Shown here piece by piece: positions 1-8,452 of a stretch of DNA of 64,000 nucleotides. The notes under the pieces are model-generated. The model was not told the DNA's origin and did not search any database. It saw only the letters and a program-made list of their open reading frames with translations. Location: assembly GCF_006442545.2 (NCBI RefSeq), contig NZ_CP083952.1, forward strand, positions 3,321,001-3,385,000, read 5' to 3'. The DNA is from Mesorhizobium sp. B2-1-8 (GTDB taxonomy: Bacteria; Pseudomonadota; Alphaproteobacteria; Rhizobiales; Rhizobiaceae). Within the stretch, counting starts at the first letter, position 1. Every line of letters starts with the position of its first letter. The position numbers were made by a program, and so were the translations under genes.

Positions 1-903
1 GCGCTGGGCTTGTCACACTCGCTTCACGGGGAGCGCCTGCTTCCGGTCGGAACGCTCTACGATCCCTTCATCGAGCGCGGCCTCGATGCGCTCAACTATG
101 CCTGCTACCAGGACGCCCGCTTTGTTCTGGCGGCGACGCCCTCAGGCGTGACGCTGGCGCCCGAAGGCGGAGCGCATCAGTCGATCGCCACGCCGTTGAT
201 CGGCATGGCGCAGGACGGCCTGGCGACGTTCGAGCCGGCCTATGCCGACGAGCTGGCAGTCATCCTGCGTTGGGCATTCGACTACATCCAGCGTTCGGGG
301 GAGGGCGAGCCCGACGCCCACACCTGGCTCCGTGAACAGACCGGAGGTTCGGTCTATTTGAGGCTTTCCACACGATCGATCGAACAGCCAGTCCGGCGGA
401 TGGAGGATCAGCTGGCGCGCGACATCGTCGATGGCGCCTACTGGTTGCGCAAACCTGGGCCGAACGCTGACGTGGTGATCGCCTATTCGGGGGCTGTCGC
501 GCCGGAGGCGGTACAGGCGCTGGGGTTGATGGCCGGCGACCGGCGCGATGTCGGCCTTCTGGCCGTGACCTCGGCCGATCGGCTGAACGCCGGATGGTCA
601 GCCGCGGCCCGGGCGCGCCAGTATGGCCATCCGCGCGCCTCCAGTCATGTCGAGCGCCTGTTGGCCGGTCTCCCGGCCTCATGCGTCATCGTGACGGTGT
701 TGGACGGGCACCCCGCGACTCTGGCCTGGCTGGGATCGGTGCATGGTCATCGCACGCGTGCGCTGGGCGTCGAGCATTTTGGCCAGACCGGTACGATCGC
801 GGATCTCTACCGGCATTACGGTATCGATGCGCAAGGTATCATGGCCGCGGCGCAGTCGGTTTCGGCCGGCAGGCCGCTGCGGCACCTTGGCTCCGCCGCC
901 TGA
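1..903 (+). CDS. Pyruvate dehydrogenase E1-like protein, C-terminal part (5' end outside window)
   Basis: The reading frame is open from the first base, so the gene is cut by the window edge and about 300 C-terminal residues are visible. The segment matches the C-terminal half of thiamine-diphosphate-dependent homodimeric E1 (AceE/transketolase family), with stretches such as GTLYDPFIERGLDAL and ATPSGVTLAPEGGAHQS that are typical of the transketolase C-terminal regions. Enzymes of this family decarboxylate a 2-oxo acid. No E2 or E3 gene is visible beside it; instead a small-molecule kinase and two PLP enzymes follow on the right. That suggests a dedicated 2-oxo-acid-using enzyme rather than the housekeeping complex, but this is inference. 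Substrate unknown. Confidence 0.75.
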   Translation, partial: ALGLSHSLHGERLLPVGTLYDPFIERGLDALNYACYQDARFVLAATPSGVTLAPEGGAHQSIATPLIGMAQDGLATFEPAYADELAVILRWAFDYIQRSGEGEPDAHTWLREQTGGSVYLRLSTRSIEQPVRRMEDQLARDIVDGAYWLRKPGPNADVVIAYSGAVAPEAVQALGLMAGDRRDVGLLAVTSADRLNAGWSAAARARQYGHPRASSHVERLLAGLPASCVIVTVLDGHPATLAWLGSVHGHRTRALGVEHFGQTGTIADLYRHYGIDAQGIMAAAQSVSAGRPLRHLGSAA

Positions 904-1029
904 CGATCGATCACGCATCCCCGGCCGGCTCGTTCGATAGAAGGCCGTCAATACCGGAATTCCTTGAGGGCAGATGTCAGCCGTCGGCGCCATCCTCCTC
1001 CGCTGCGAGAAAGCGTGGGGGAGATGAGG

Positions 1030-1968
1030 ATGGTTGGGGCCGGCGATCTTATGAGCCGAGAAACGCTGCGGTCGTCGGTGGGGACGGCAGCGGCGATTGC
1101 GCATCACGGCGAACTCATCCAGGGCGTCTTCAAGGATGATGGCGGGCGCCTTCATCGCGGGCTCGTCACACTGCCGATTGCCGGCTTGAAATCGGAGGCG
1201 AGCTTTTCCAGGAGCGACGGCGATGCAATCGTTGTCCAACCCGATCATAAGGTCAAGGCGTCGGCAGCCGCGCGGCTCACGCTCGATTTCTTGAACGCCA
1301 CCGGCGGTGGCGAGCTGACACTTCGAAGCTCGATTCCTGTGGGGCACGGCTACGGCTCATCGACGGCGGACGTTGTTGCTTCCATTCGCGCTGTCGCCGC
1401 AGCCCTCAAGGTCCAGTTGCGGCCCTCGAGCATCGGGCGTCTGGCCGTTGCCGCCGAGCGCGCCAGCGACGCGATCGCCTTCGACGATCACGCGGTCCTG
1501 TTCGCGCAACGCGAAGGCACGGTGATCGAGAATTTCGGAGGCTCGCTGCCGCCGCTGCTTCTGGTCGGGTTCAAGGCAAATGGCGGCGCTCCCGTCGACA
1601 CATTGCAGCTGCCGCCGGCGCGCTACGACAGTGCCGAAATCCAGGAATTCGGCGTGCTTCGGGCGCTGGTGGCGCGGGCGGTTCGTCTTCAGGATCCATA
1701 TCTTCTCGGACGCGCCGCCTCGGCCAGTGCCTTGATCAGTCAACGGCACTTGCCGAAGCAGGGTTTCGACGAGATCGCCGAAATCGCCAGGCGGGCCGGG
1801 GCGTGCGGGGTGCAAGTCGCCCATAGCGGTTCGTTGTTCGGTCTGATTTTCGATCTTTTCGCATCGAATCTGAAGCGGCGGGCAGCCCTGGTCGCGCAGC
1901 AGATAAGACGCGCCGGCTTCAAGGATGTCGAGGTCCATCTGGTCAACGCGGAGGGCTGGACATGGTGA
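1030..1968 (+). CDS. GHMP-family kinase, PduX (L-threonine kinase)-like
   Basis: A 312-residue GHMP kinase. The ATP-binding motif SIPVGHGYGSSTAD lies at about residues 101-114, and the N-terminal HHGELIQGVF resembles PduX-type L-threonine kinases, which make O-phospho-L-threonine. The start at 1030 is chosen because GGGGGAG ends six bases before it; 1024 and 1051 are alternative in-frame ATGs. The stop overlaps the start of the next gene, a cysteine-synthase-like enzyme, so the two are probably translationally coupled. A kinase activating a hydroxyl-amino acid followed by beta/gamma-replacement PLP enzymes suggests a phospho-amino acid intermediate. The exact substrate (threonine, homoserine, serine or an analogue) cannot be read from sequence. 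Confidence 0.75.
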   Translation: MVGAGDLMSRETLRSSVGTAAAIAHHGELIQGVFKDDGGRLHRGLVTLPIAGLKSEASFSRSDGDAIVVQPDHKVKASAAARLTLDFLNATGGGELTLRSSIPVGHGYGSSTADVVASIRAVAAALKVQLRPSSIGRLAVAAERASDAIAFDDHAVLFAQREGTVIENFGGSLPPLLLVGFKANGGAPVDTLQLPPARYDSAEIQEFGVLRALVARAVRLQDPYLLGRAASASALISQRHLPKQGFDEIAEIARRAGACGVQVAHSGSLFGLIFDLFASNLKRRAALVAQQIRRAGFKDVEVHLVNAEGWTW

Positions 1969-3035
1969 GCCTCGATGTGGACTATTTCAGGGACCTTGAG
2001 ACCCCGCGCCTTGCTCGACTGGCACCAAATCTCGTGGCCGCGGCTTTTCCTCTGATGAAGCTTATGCCGGCCCGCTACATTCTGGATCGGGCAGCGTCGA
2101 ATGGTGAACTGAAGGCAGGCTCCCATATTGTCGAGACGACGTCCGGCACGTTCGGCATGGCGGTGGCGCTGCTCGCGGCGGCGCGTGACTATCGCCTGAC
2201 GCTCGTCACCGCTTCAACACTGATCGATACCAAATACAAAGCTCGCCTGGAGCGTATCGGCGCCACGGTCATCGCGCTTGACGATCCGCGCGGCGACGGC
2301 AACCAGCCTGGCCGGCTCAAGCTCCTGCAGGAAATCCTGGCCAAGGAGCCGGACGGCTTCTGGACCCGCCAATACGACAGTCCCGGTAACTGGCTCGCCT
2401 ATGCGCGGCTGGCTGAACTTTTCATCCGGGCAGTGGGCAGGGTTGACTGCCTGGTCGGCTGCGTCGGTACGGGCGGCTCGCTATGCGGCACAGCATCCTT
2501 TCTGCGAACGGTGTTTCCCCATCTGACGGTATTCGCCGTCGATACCCATCGCAGCATTCTGTTCGGGCAGCCCGTCGGCAAACGCATGCTGCGGGGCTTA
2601 GGCAACAGCGTCCTGCCGAAAAACGTAAGACATGAACTTGTCGACGAGATCCATTGGGTCGGCGCCTATCCCGCGTATATGGCCGCGCACCGCTTGCTGC
2701 GCGAGCAGGGAATCTTCATGGGGCCGACCAGCGGCGCCGCCGCGTTGGTGGCGCAATGGGCTGCAACCACGCTTCCGGACGCGCAGGTCGCGGTCATCAT
2801 GCCTGACGAAGGCCATCGCCATGTCGAGACCGTCTACAATGACGATTGGCTCCGGTCCCTGCCTGGCTGGCCCTGCAAGGAACTGCCTGAGCCGAGGACG
2901 CTGACGACAATCGCACCGGCCGCGGAGACGCAATGGACACGCTTCCTTTGGTTGCGTCGCAGTCTCGACGATGTGCTGAAAGCGCAGGCACCGGATGAGG
3001 TGCCGCCGGCTATCGGCGCTGTGGAAAATCTATGA
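1962..3035 (+). CDS. Cysteine-synthase-family PLP-dependent enzyme
   Basis: A 357-residue fold-type II PLP enzyme of the cysteine synthase / cystathionine beta-synthase family. The probable PLP lysine is K33 and the phosphate/substrate loop is TTSGTFG at residues 59-65, where TSGN is more usual. The glycine-rich GCVGTGGSLCG matches the PLP phosphate-binding loop. The family replaces a beta-substituent (acetyl or phosphate) of serine-like substrates with a nucleophile. Its ATG lies within the last codons of the GHMP kinase, implying one transcript. With that kinase upstream it may use an O-phospho amino acid, as SbnA-type enzymes use O-phosphoserine. The unusual N-terminus and the TSGTF loop argue against a housekeeping CysK. 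Confidence 0.75.
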   Translation: MVSLDVDYFRDLETPRLARLAPNLVAAAFPLMKLMPARYILDRAASNGELKAGSHIVETTSGTFGMAVALLAAARDYRLTLVTASTLIDTKYKARLERIGATVIALDDPRGDGNQPGRLKLLQEILAKEPDGFWTRQYDSPGNWLAYARLAELFIRAVGRVDCLVGCVGTGGSLCGTASFLRTVFPHLTVFAVDTHRSILFGQPVGKRMLRGLGNSVLPKNVRHELVDEIHWVGAYPAYMAAHRLLREQGIFMGPTSGAAALVAQWAATTLPDAQVAVIMPDEGHRHVETVYNDDWLRSLPGWPCKELPEPRTLTTIAPAAETQWTRFLWLRRSLDDVLKAQAPDEVPPAIGAVENL

Positions 3036-4367
3036 AACGAGATCCAGCCCGCTTCTGTCGAGCCAGCGCCAGGCGTCGTCCGTCGTCTGGAAGATCTGAT
3101 CGTGTTCGTTCGATCCAGCGGACCGATCGAGGTCCTTGAGACCGCTGGCTGTCACGACGGCCACGACGCGGTCTGTGGCTGCGATGATACCTTGGTCCTT
3201 GAGCGTCGAAATGGCGATTAGCGGCGTGACCGACGCCAGTTCGGCAAAGATACCTTCGTCCCGCGCAAGCCGTTCCTGCATCGCGATCAGCCCGTGATTG
3301 TTGACGGGGACGGCGTGCCCGCCGGAGTCGCGCAGAGCCTTAAGCGCCTGAAAGGTGCTGCGCGGGGTGCCGATCGAAACGGCAAGGCTGTCGAAGGGCA
3401 TTTTGCGTTCACTCAAGGCATCGGCGCCGCTGGCGAGGGCGTCCGCCAAGGACCCGTGCACCTCTGCGGCGACGAGACGGGGCAGCCGCGTGATCGACCC
3501 TTGCGCGTACAGCTCGCAAAAGCCGGCCCACACGCCCGACAATGCATCGCCATAGCAGACCGGCAGGACGCACCAGTCCGGTGCCGTGCCATCCGATTGC
3601 TCGACGATCTCGTAGGCAATCGTCTTGTAGCCCTCGATGCCGAGTGGATGGCTGCCGACGACTGGACCGTGATAGGGCGAGGCGATGAACCAGTCGTAGC
3701 GGGCAGACGCCTGTTCCAGCATGGACCATCGGTCCATTTTGCTGACCAGGGGCAGGACCGTCGCGCCATATTTTCGGATCTGCGCCAGCATCGCGCCGGC
3801 GGAGTCCGCGAAAGTGGTGACGACGCATTTGAGCCCGGCTCTAGCCGCGTAAGCCGCCAGCGAAGCGCCGGCGTTTCCCGATGAGGCGGTCGCGACGATC
3901 TTCGCGCCGCGTGCGCGCGCCACGCTGACCGCGATGGTCGAGAAGCGGTCCTTGTGCGACCAGGTCGGGTTTCGGCCTTCATCCTTGATTGCAAGATCCG
4001 GCACGCCGAGAAACGAGCCGATACGCGGCGCCGCAAGCAAGGGTGTCAAGCCCTCGCCGAGGCTCACGGCATCCGCGGCTGTGCAAGGCAGCATGTGCGC
4101 AAAGCGCCATAGCGAGCGCGCGGCAGTGGCGCCGTCCAAAAGGGGAGGGTGCGGGGCGACGTAAACCGGCCGAAGGTTTGCCGGCGCGGTGTCTCGGCAC
4201 CGCGCGCACCCTTTGGAGTCGATGGTGACGTTGGCGGGATAGGCAGCGCCGCATCGGATGCAGGCGAACTCCAGGACCCGGCTTTTGTCCATATCGGGAC
4301 GGCTGGTCTCGCCTGAGGAGTGCGCGGACATGTCGTGCGCGAGGTCGCGAAACGGCCGGCTCGCCAT
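3030..4367 (-). CDS. Threonine-synthase-like PLP-dependent enzyme with N-terminal zinc ribbon
   Basis: A 445-residue fold-type II PLP enzyme. An N-terminal zinc ribbon has C36, C39, C54 and C57. LGEGLTPL follows, then the PLP lysine in WSHKDR (K139) and the phosphate loop SSGNAG (162-167), all typical of threonine synthase relatives acting on O-phosphohomoserine. The start at 4367 has AAGGAA upstream; an in-frame extension to 4412 lacks a good site. The gene converges with the cysteine-synthase-like gene, overlapping its end by six bases, and is transcribed away from the HTH gene. Their shared intergenic region carries two palindromes at 4447-4472. Function beyond the family is not established; a housekeeping threonine synthase would not normally sit in this context. 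Confidence 0.75.
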   Translation of the reverse strand: MASRPFRDLAHDMSAHSSGETSRPDMDKSRVLEFACIRCGAAYPANVTIDSKGCARCRDTAPANLRPVYVAPHPPLLDGATAARSLWRFAHMLPCTAADAVSLGEGLTPLLAAPRIGSFLGVPDLAIKDEGRNPTWSHKDRFSTIAVSVARARGAKIVATASSGNAGASLAAYAARAGLKCVVTTFADSAGAMLAQIRKYGATVLPLVSKMDRWSMLEQASARYDWFIASPYHGPVVGSHPLGIEGYKTIAYEIVEQSDGTAPDWCVLPVCYGDALSGVWAGFCELYAQGSITRLPRLVAAEVHGSLADALASGADALSERKMPFDSLAVSIGTPRSTFQALKALRDSGGHAVPVNNHGLIAMQERLARDEGIFAELASVTPLIAISTLKDQGIIAATDRVVAVVTASGLKDLDRSAGSNEHDQIFQTTDDAWRWLDRSGLDLVS

Positions 4368-4445
4368 GGCTATTCCTTGTCCAGGAAACGATGAATTCGC
4401 TGGTTGTTTCAAACAGCCAACAGCGCCGCTGTCAATGCGGAATGT

Positions 4446-4472
4446 GCACTATAGTGTGTCGCACCATAGTGC
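4446..4472. promoter_or_regulatory. Tandem palindromic operators in divergent promoter
   Basis: Two palindromes lie 15 bp apart centre to centre: CACTATAGTG (perfect, 4447-4456) and GCACCATAGTGC (4461-4472, one mismatched pair). The arrangement is like the paired C-boxes bound by controller proteins of restriction-modification systems. They sit 23 bp upstream of the HTH start and 80 bp upstream of the threonine-synthase-like start. TATAGT inside the first box could double as a -10 element. Autoregulation by the adjacent HTH protein is inferred. Confidence 0.6.
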
Positions 4473-4494
4473 GCGTCGTAGCATCCGTTGTTTG

Positions 4495-4761
4495 ATGAAA
4501 CTTCGTGGGGTTTTTGGCCTGAACGTGCAGCGGCTTCGGAGAGAGAGAAAACTCTCTCAGGAGCAGTTGTCTTTCGTTTCGGGCCGCACGCGAGCCTATA
4601 TCAGCAGCGTCGAAGCCGGGAGGCGCAACGCCACCCTGGATACAGTCGAAATTTTGGCCAAGGCATTGAATGTCGACCCGCAAGAGTTGGTTTCGGCAAG
4701 CCCGGCCAATAAGCGAGCTATTCGGGTGACGAAACCTGCCGCTTCAAAGACGGCCGGCTGA
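4495..4761 (+). CDS. Small XRE-family HTH regulator, controller (C-protein)-like
   Basis: An 88-residue protein that is almost entirely one helix-turn-helix domain, with LRRERKLSQEQLSFVSGRTR followed by YISSVEAGRRN and the terminal helix ILAKALNVDPQEL. This is the pattern of C proteins of restriction-modification systems and of QseC-type regulators in Mesorhizobium symbiosis islands. The ATG at 4495 is preferred over an upstream in-frame start at 4258, because the extension would read through the operators and has no family similarity. It is flanked by paired palindromes upstream and by luxR/luxI downstream. It probably represses or balances its own promoter and the divergent PLP-enzyme gene. 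Confidence 0.75.
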   Translation: MKLRGVFGLNVQRLRRERKLSQEQLSFVSGRTRAYISSVEAGRRNATLDTVEILAKALNVDPQELVSASPANKRAIRVTKPAASKTAG

Positions 4762-4805
4762 AGCCAGCCGGCATCAATGTAGTAATGATCGAATTTTCAC
4801 TTATC

Positions 4806-4824
4806 TCACCTTCGTGACAGGTGA
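4806..4824. promoter_or_regulatory. Dyad upstream of luxR, possible lux-box-like site
   Basis: TCACCT and AGGTGA form a perfect 6-bp dyad separated by 7 bp, about 100 bp upstream of the luxR start. Size and the ACCT/AGGT core resemble lux-type boxes bound by LuxR-family activators. No matching site is obvious before luxI. Assignment is inference. Confidence 0.35.
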
Positions 4825-4926
4825 TTGACTCCTTTAGTGTACATTCGATGCGTGTCCTATTGAAGATTGTATCTGAACACGCATAGGTTGTTCTGCGGGT
4901 AGGGCCTGAGTGTAGTCGAGGCTGCC

Positions 4927-5655
4927 ATGGAGAACGAAATTGTTGTTGACCTCTTTGCGGCGATCTCGAAGATCGACACTGCGCTCTCGGCTGATGCAAT
5001 CCTTCAAGAGTTCCGCTCAGCCCTGGCACGCTACGGATTGCGCAGTTTTCTGATCACCGGCCTGCCCGTGCCGCACGATACAGACTGGCAGCGGGAAATC
5101 CTGGGCGATGGCTGGCCTCTCGACTGGTATCGTCGCTACGTGTCCGAGGATCACTTTTTGCACGATCCTTGCGTTGCGCAGTGCCGGCACTCGCCAGAGC
5201 CCTTCCTGTGGCGCGAGCTTCCCGCCGCAAAGCTGTCGACACGCGCGAAGCTGGTGATGGACGAGGCAGCTGAATTCGGGATGAGAGAAGGTATCTGTGT
5301 CCCCATACACGTGCCTCTTTCGGGTCCCAGTGTCGTCACCGCGGCGAGCGACGGGATGGAAGTTGCGCCACGCGAAATGCCCGTTATCGAGACGCTTTGC
5401 GTGCACACTTTTCGGAGCCTCTCGGCGCTGGGAACGCCGGGCGATGGCGATGAGCCCATGCCTTTGACGGCGCGTGAGCGCGAACTTCTGGAGTGGAGCG
5501 CACAAGGCAAGTCCACCGACGACATCGCTTGTATCCTGGGCGTCACCAGGAACACGGTCGAAAGCCATCAGCGCAACATTCGAGGAAAGCTCGACGCGAT
5601 AAACGTGTCCCATGCCATCGTCAAGGCGCTGCGACGGCAGGAAATCCAGATTTAG
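4927..5655 (+). CDS. LuxR-family quorum-sensing transcriptional regulator
   Basis: A 242-residue LuxR-type protein. The N-terminal autoinducer-binding domain keeps the hallmark residues W67, Y71, D80-P81, W95 and the glycine near 118. The C-terminal GerE-type HTH covers about residues 178-235, starting LTARERELLEWSAQGKS with recognition region NTVESHQRNI. It should bind an acyl-homoserine lactone in the cytoplasm and control promoters with lux-type boxes. The synthase gene follows 66 bp downstream in the same direction, so the two form a cognate pair. Which genes it controls is not visible directly; the dyad at 4806-4824 may be its own operator. Confidence 0.9.
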   Translation: MENEIVVDLFAAISKIDTALSADAILQEFRSALARYGLRSFLITGLPVPHDTDWQREILGDGWPLDWYRRYVSEDHFLHDPCVAQCRHSPEPFLWRELPAAKLSTRAKLVMDEAAEFGMREGICVPIHVPLSGPSVVTAASDGMEVAPREMPVIETLCVHTFRSLSALGTPGDGDEPMPLTARERELLEWSAQGKSTDDIACILGVTRNTVESHQRNIRGKLDAINVSHAIVKALRRQEIQI

Positions 5656-5721
5656 CAATACCTGAATACCGTCATACGTACCGCAAGTCCGTTTTCCTAC
5701 GACCCTGCGCCTGGAGGCGTC

Positions 5722-6345
5722 ATGGTTCGTATGCATTTGGTCACCTGGGATAACAGGAAGCACTACAGGAAAGTTCTGGAACGCTACTTTCGCATAAGGT
5801 ACGACATTTACGTCAAGCAGAGGCGGTGGCGCGCCGTCGCCCGGCCCATCAACATCGAGATCGACGCCTTCGACAACGAGCATGCGCTTTATGTCCTGGC
5901 GCTTGACACCAACGGCAAGATCGTCGGCGGCTCCCGTCTCGTGCCGACGCTGGAGCCGCATCTGATGAGCGAGGTCTTCCCGGTTCTCGCCGGCGGCACG
6001 CCGCCGAGAGCGGCTGATATTTTCGAATGGACGCGTTTCTTCGTCGATCCATCGCTTCGCACGCACGGCGCCTCGTCGCCGATCGCCGGCTTCGTTCTCT
6101 GTGGTCTGCTCGAGACGGCTCAAAGGCTGGGGATTCGACAGATCAGCGTGGTATGCGAAACATTCTGGCCAAAACGCCTGCGCGCGCTTGGATGGACGCT
6201 CGCCGAACTCGGCGACGTTCTCGAGCATCCGGACGGCGACATTATAGCGCTGCTGATTGACGTCACGCCTGAGGCTATTGAGCAGACGCGGCGCGCTTAT
6301 GGCATAACCGGTGTTATACTTGCGGAGATACCCACCGCCAGCTGA
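5722..6345 (+). CDS. Acyl-homoserine-lactone synthase (LuxI family)
   Basis: A 207-residue autoinducer synthase that condenses S-adenosylmethionine with an acyl carrier to give an acyl-homoserine lactone. The invariant LuxI residues are present: R26, W36, D48, D51, R72, E102 and R105, in the contexts RRW, EIDAFD and FEWTRFFVD. CTGGAGG lies upstream of the ATG at a good distance. It follows luxR in the same orientation, so this is a complete luxRI module. The acyl chain cannot be predicted. The C-terminal part is of normal length, with no sign of damage. Confidence 0.92.
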   Translation: MVRMHLVTWDNRKHYRKVLERYFRIRYDIYVKQRRWRAVARPINIEIDAFDNEHALYVLALDTNGKIVGGSRLVPTLEPHLMSEVFPVLAGGTPPRAADIFEWTRFFVDPSLRTHGASSPIAGFVLCGLLETAQRLGIRQISVVCETFWPKRLRALGWTLAELGDVLEHPDGDIIALLIDVTPEAIEQTRRAYGITGVILAEIPTAS

Positions 6346-6976
6346 AGTTCCCCAGCAGTAGGCCGCCAATCGATCGCGAATTGTAGAACTATCCGACAAC
6401 CACTTTGGGGCCGTTTCCAGCCCGTCCGGTTATGGACGAGCTTGGCGATAACCTGACACTCTCCAACGGCTTTCAACGAATCTTGGAACAGCTACGGTTG
6501 GCTTCGCCGGCAGAAGCGAGTCCATTGTTTGCGCGCTATTAACGCTGGCGCAATCATCCCGTTCTAGAGAGCTTGCCGCAAGGCGTTACGGCTATCCCCT
6601 TATCTTCGCCTCCGGTATGAGCCTGGGATGGTTTTCCCACCAGTACAACGAAGCGACCTCCGGTCTGGAGGCCCTCAGACGTACCGTCCTTAGCGCCTGC
6701 CTCCACTCCACGATATGTGTAGCGAGTGCAGCCGAACTGAACGGGGGCGATGACCCTCGATACGACTTGGGTCCGGGCGGAAAGCTCTATTAGGTCACCA
6801 GCCCCTTATTCGCGCCATACGGGGCATCACGGCTACCGGGCATTCTTGACTGCTGCTGGGGCCTTCCCTGGCGCCGCTGCTAGCGATAGCCTCTAGCGCA
6901 GCAAGTAAAGCCGGACACCAATCCCACAAGTTGAAGCACCTGATGCCCTTACACCGCTTTAAAGCCGGAGGAATGA
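6346..6976. other. Intergenic stretch without recognisable gene
   Basis: About 630 bp between luxI and the interrupted Lar-like gene. The short ORFs here have no recognisable motif or convincing ribosome binding site. No terminator with a T-run or tRNA was seen. Confidence 0.5.
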
Positions 6977-7020
6977 TTGACCCCTGATGCCTGCCCATTC
7001 TGCACCAGCACAGAAGTTAG

Positions 7021-8452
7021 CACTACTTTGGCGGATTTTTAGTTCTGGGAGCGTTTTGAGGATTCCCAAGAGCGGTTTTGCGTGATTCATGAGAGGTCGG
7101 CTGTTGGAGGGCCGGCCATGAACAGGGATTGGCAAGTCGATCTGGAGCAGTGGCTTGAGCCGTTCGTCTCGGCGTTGAGGCACAAGACGCGTGCGCGGAT
7201 GTGTCCGGCCTATATTGCTGGGCTGATTGGCCTTGGGGATCGCAAGAGCATCCAACCGATGGCGGCGCGCGACGCAGGCGTCAATTATGACCAGCTGCAC
7301 CACTTCATCGCGAGCGGCGTGTGGGATGCTGCGCCGCTGGAGAAGGTGCTACTTGCGGAGGCCGACAGACAAGTTGGCGGGAACGATGCGTGGCTGATCG
7401 TGGACGACACCGCGCTCCCCAAGAAGGGGCGCCACTCGGTCGGCGTCGCGCCGCAATATGCCTCGGCGCTTGGCAAGAACGCCAACTGCCAGACGCTGGT
7501 GTCGCTGACGCTGGCCTCTGGCGAAGTGCCGGTCATGGTGGGGCTGCGGCTGTTTCTGCCCGAGAGCTGGACTTCCGATCCCGCCCGGCTCGACCGTGCC
7601 GGTGTGCCCGCGGACCATCGTGCCTACAGGACCAAGCCCGAAATCGCGCTGGCCGAGATCGACCGGGCTCGCGCAGCCGGCCTACGCTTTGGCTGCGTGC
7701 TCGCCGATGCCGGATATGGCTTGAGCGCCCCCTTCCGGCAGGCGCTCACCGAGCGCGGCCTTACCTGGGCCGTCGGTATCCCGTTCAAGCAGAAGGTCTA
7801 TCCCGCCGACGTGGCAATGATCTTTCCCCTTGCCGGACGCGGCCGTCCGCGCCAGCGGCATATCCCCGATGTGAAGTCGATGACCGCGCAGGCGATGCTG
7901 GAGACAGCCCCATGGCGTGCGGTCAGTTGGCGGCGTGGCACCAAAGGCCGCCTCTCGGCGCGCTTCGCCGCTGTCCGTGTCCGGGTTGCAGATGGCCCAC
8001 CCCAGCGCATCCGCGACATGGGCGCTCAGCATCTGCCCGGCGAGGAGGTCTGGGTGATCGGCGAGCACCGCTCGACCGGCGAGCGCAAATACTACCTCTC
8101 CAACTTGCCCGCCGACACCCCGCTCAAGCAGATCGCAGGCGCCATCAAGGCGCGCTGGGTCTGCGAACAGGCGCATCAGCAGCTCAAGGAGGAACTTGGC
8201 CTCGACCACTTCGAGGGGCGCTCATGGACGGGCCTGCACCGGCACGCGCTGATGACTATGATCGCCTACGCTTTCCTGCAATCTCGCCGTCTTAAACAAG
8301 CGGGAGGGGGAAAAAAGAATCCTTGGCCCGCCGCCCCAACCGAGCCTACCCGCCGTCAGGCAAGCCATCCTCACCGCGCTCGCGCAGCCGCCCCCAATCC
8401 GTTGTCCCCACTGCCGCAGAACCCTCTCTGCTAAAGATCTGCCAAAGTAGTG
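7021..8452 (+). mobile_element. IS701-family insertion sequence, copy 1
   Basis: A complete element of 1432 bp. Terminal inverted repeats read CACTACTTTGGCGGAT on the left and CACTACTTTGGCAGAT on the right (reverse complement). It is flanked by a 4-bp TTAG target duplication at 7017-7020 and 8453-8456. It disrupts the Lar-like gene. It is related to, but clearly diverged from, copy 2 at 19677-21117. Confidence 0.9.
7117..8434 (+). CDS. IS701-family DDE transposase (copy 1)
   Basis: Transposase with the IS701/IS4-type layout: IVDDTALPKKG holds the first catalytic aspartate, VLADAGYG the second, and the C-terminal region WVCEQAHQQLKEELGLDHFEGRSW the glutamate segment. The ATG at 7117 matches the start of the second copy; an upstream in-frame start at 7082 is less likely. 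After a GGGGG-A6 run at 8306-8316 the zero-frame tail becomes low-complexity. The +1 frame instead encodes a plausible tail (PPQPSLPAVRQAIL then a CPHC motif) ending at 8450, next to the right inverted repeat. Copy 2 shows the same offset, so a frameshifted product is possible. Confidence 0.85.

Noticed and set aside
4495..4761. HTH gene as the missing HipB antitoxin for the HipA at 10137
   Set aside because: It is 5.6 kb away, separated by luxRI and an insertion sequence, and looks more like a C-type controller than HipB.
5017..6399. Long minus-strand frame of 460 codons opposite luxR/luxI
   Set aside because: It is the antisense shadow of two well-supported genes and has no domain pattern.
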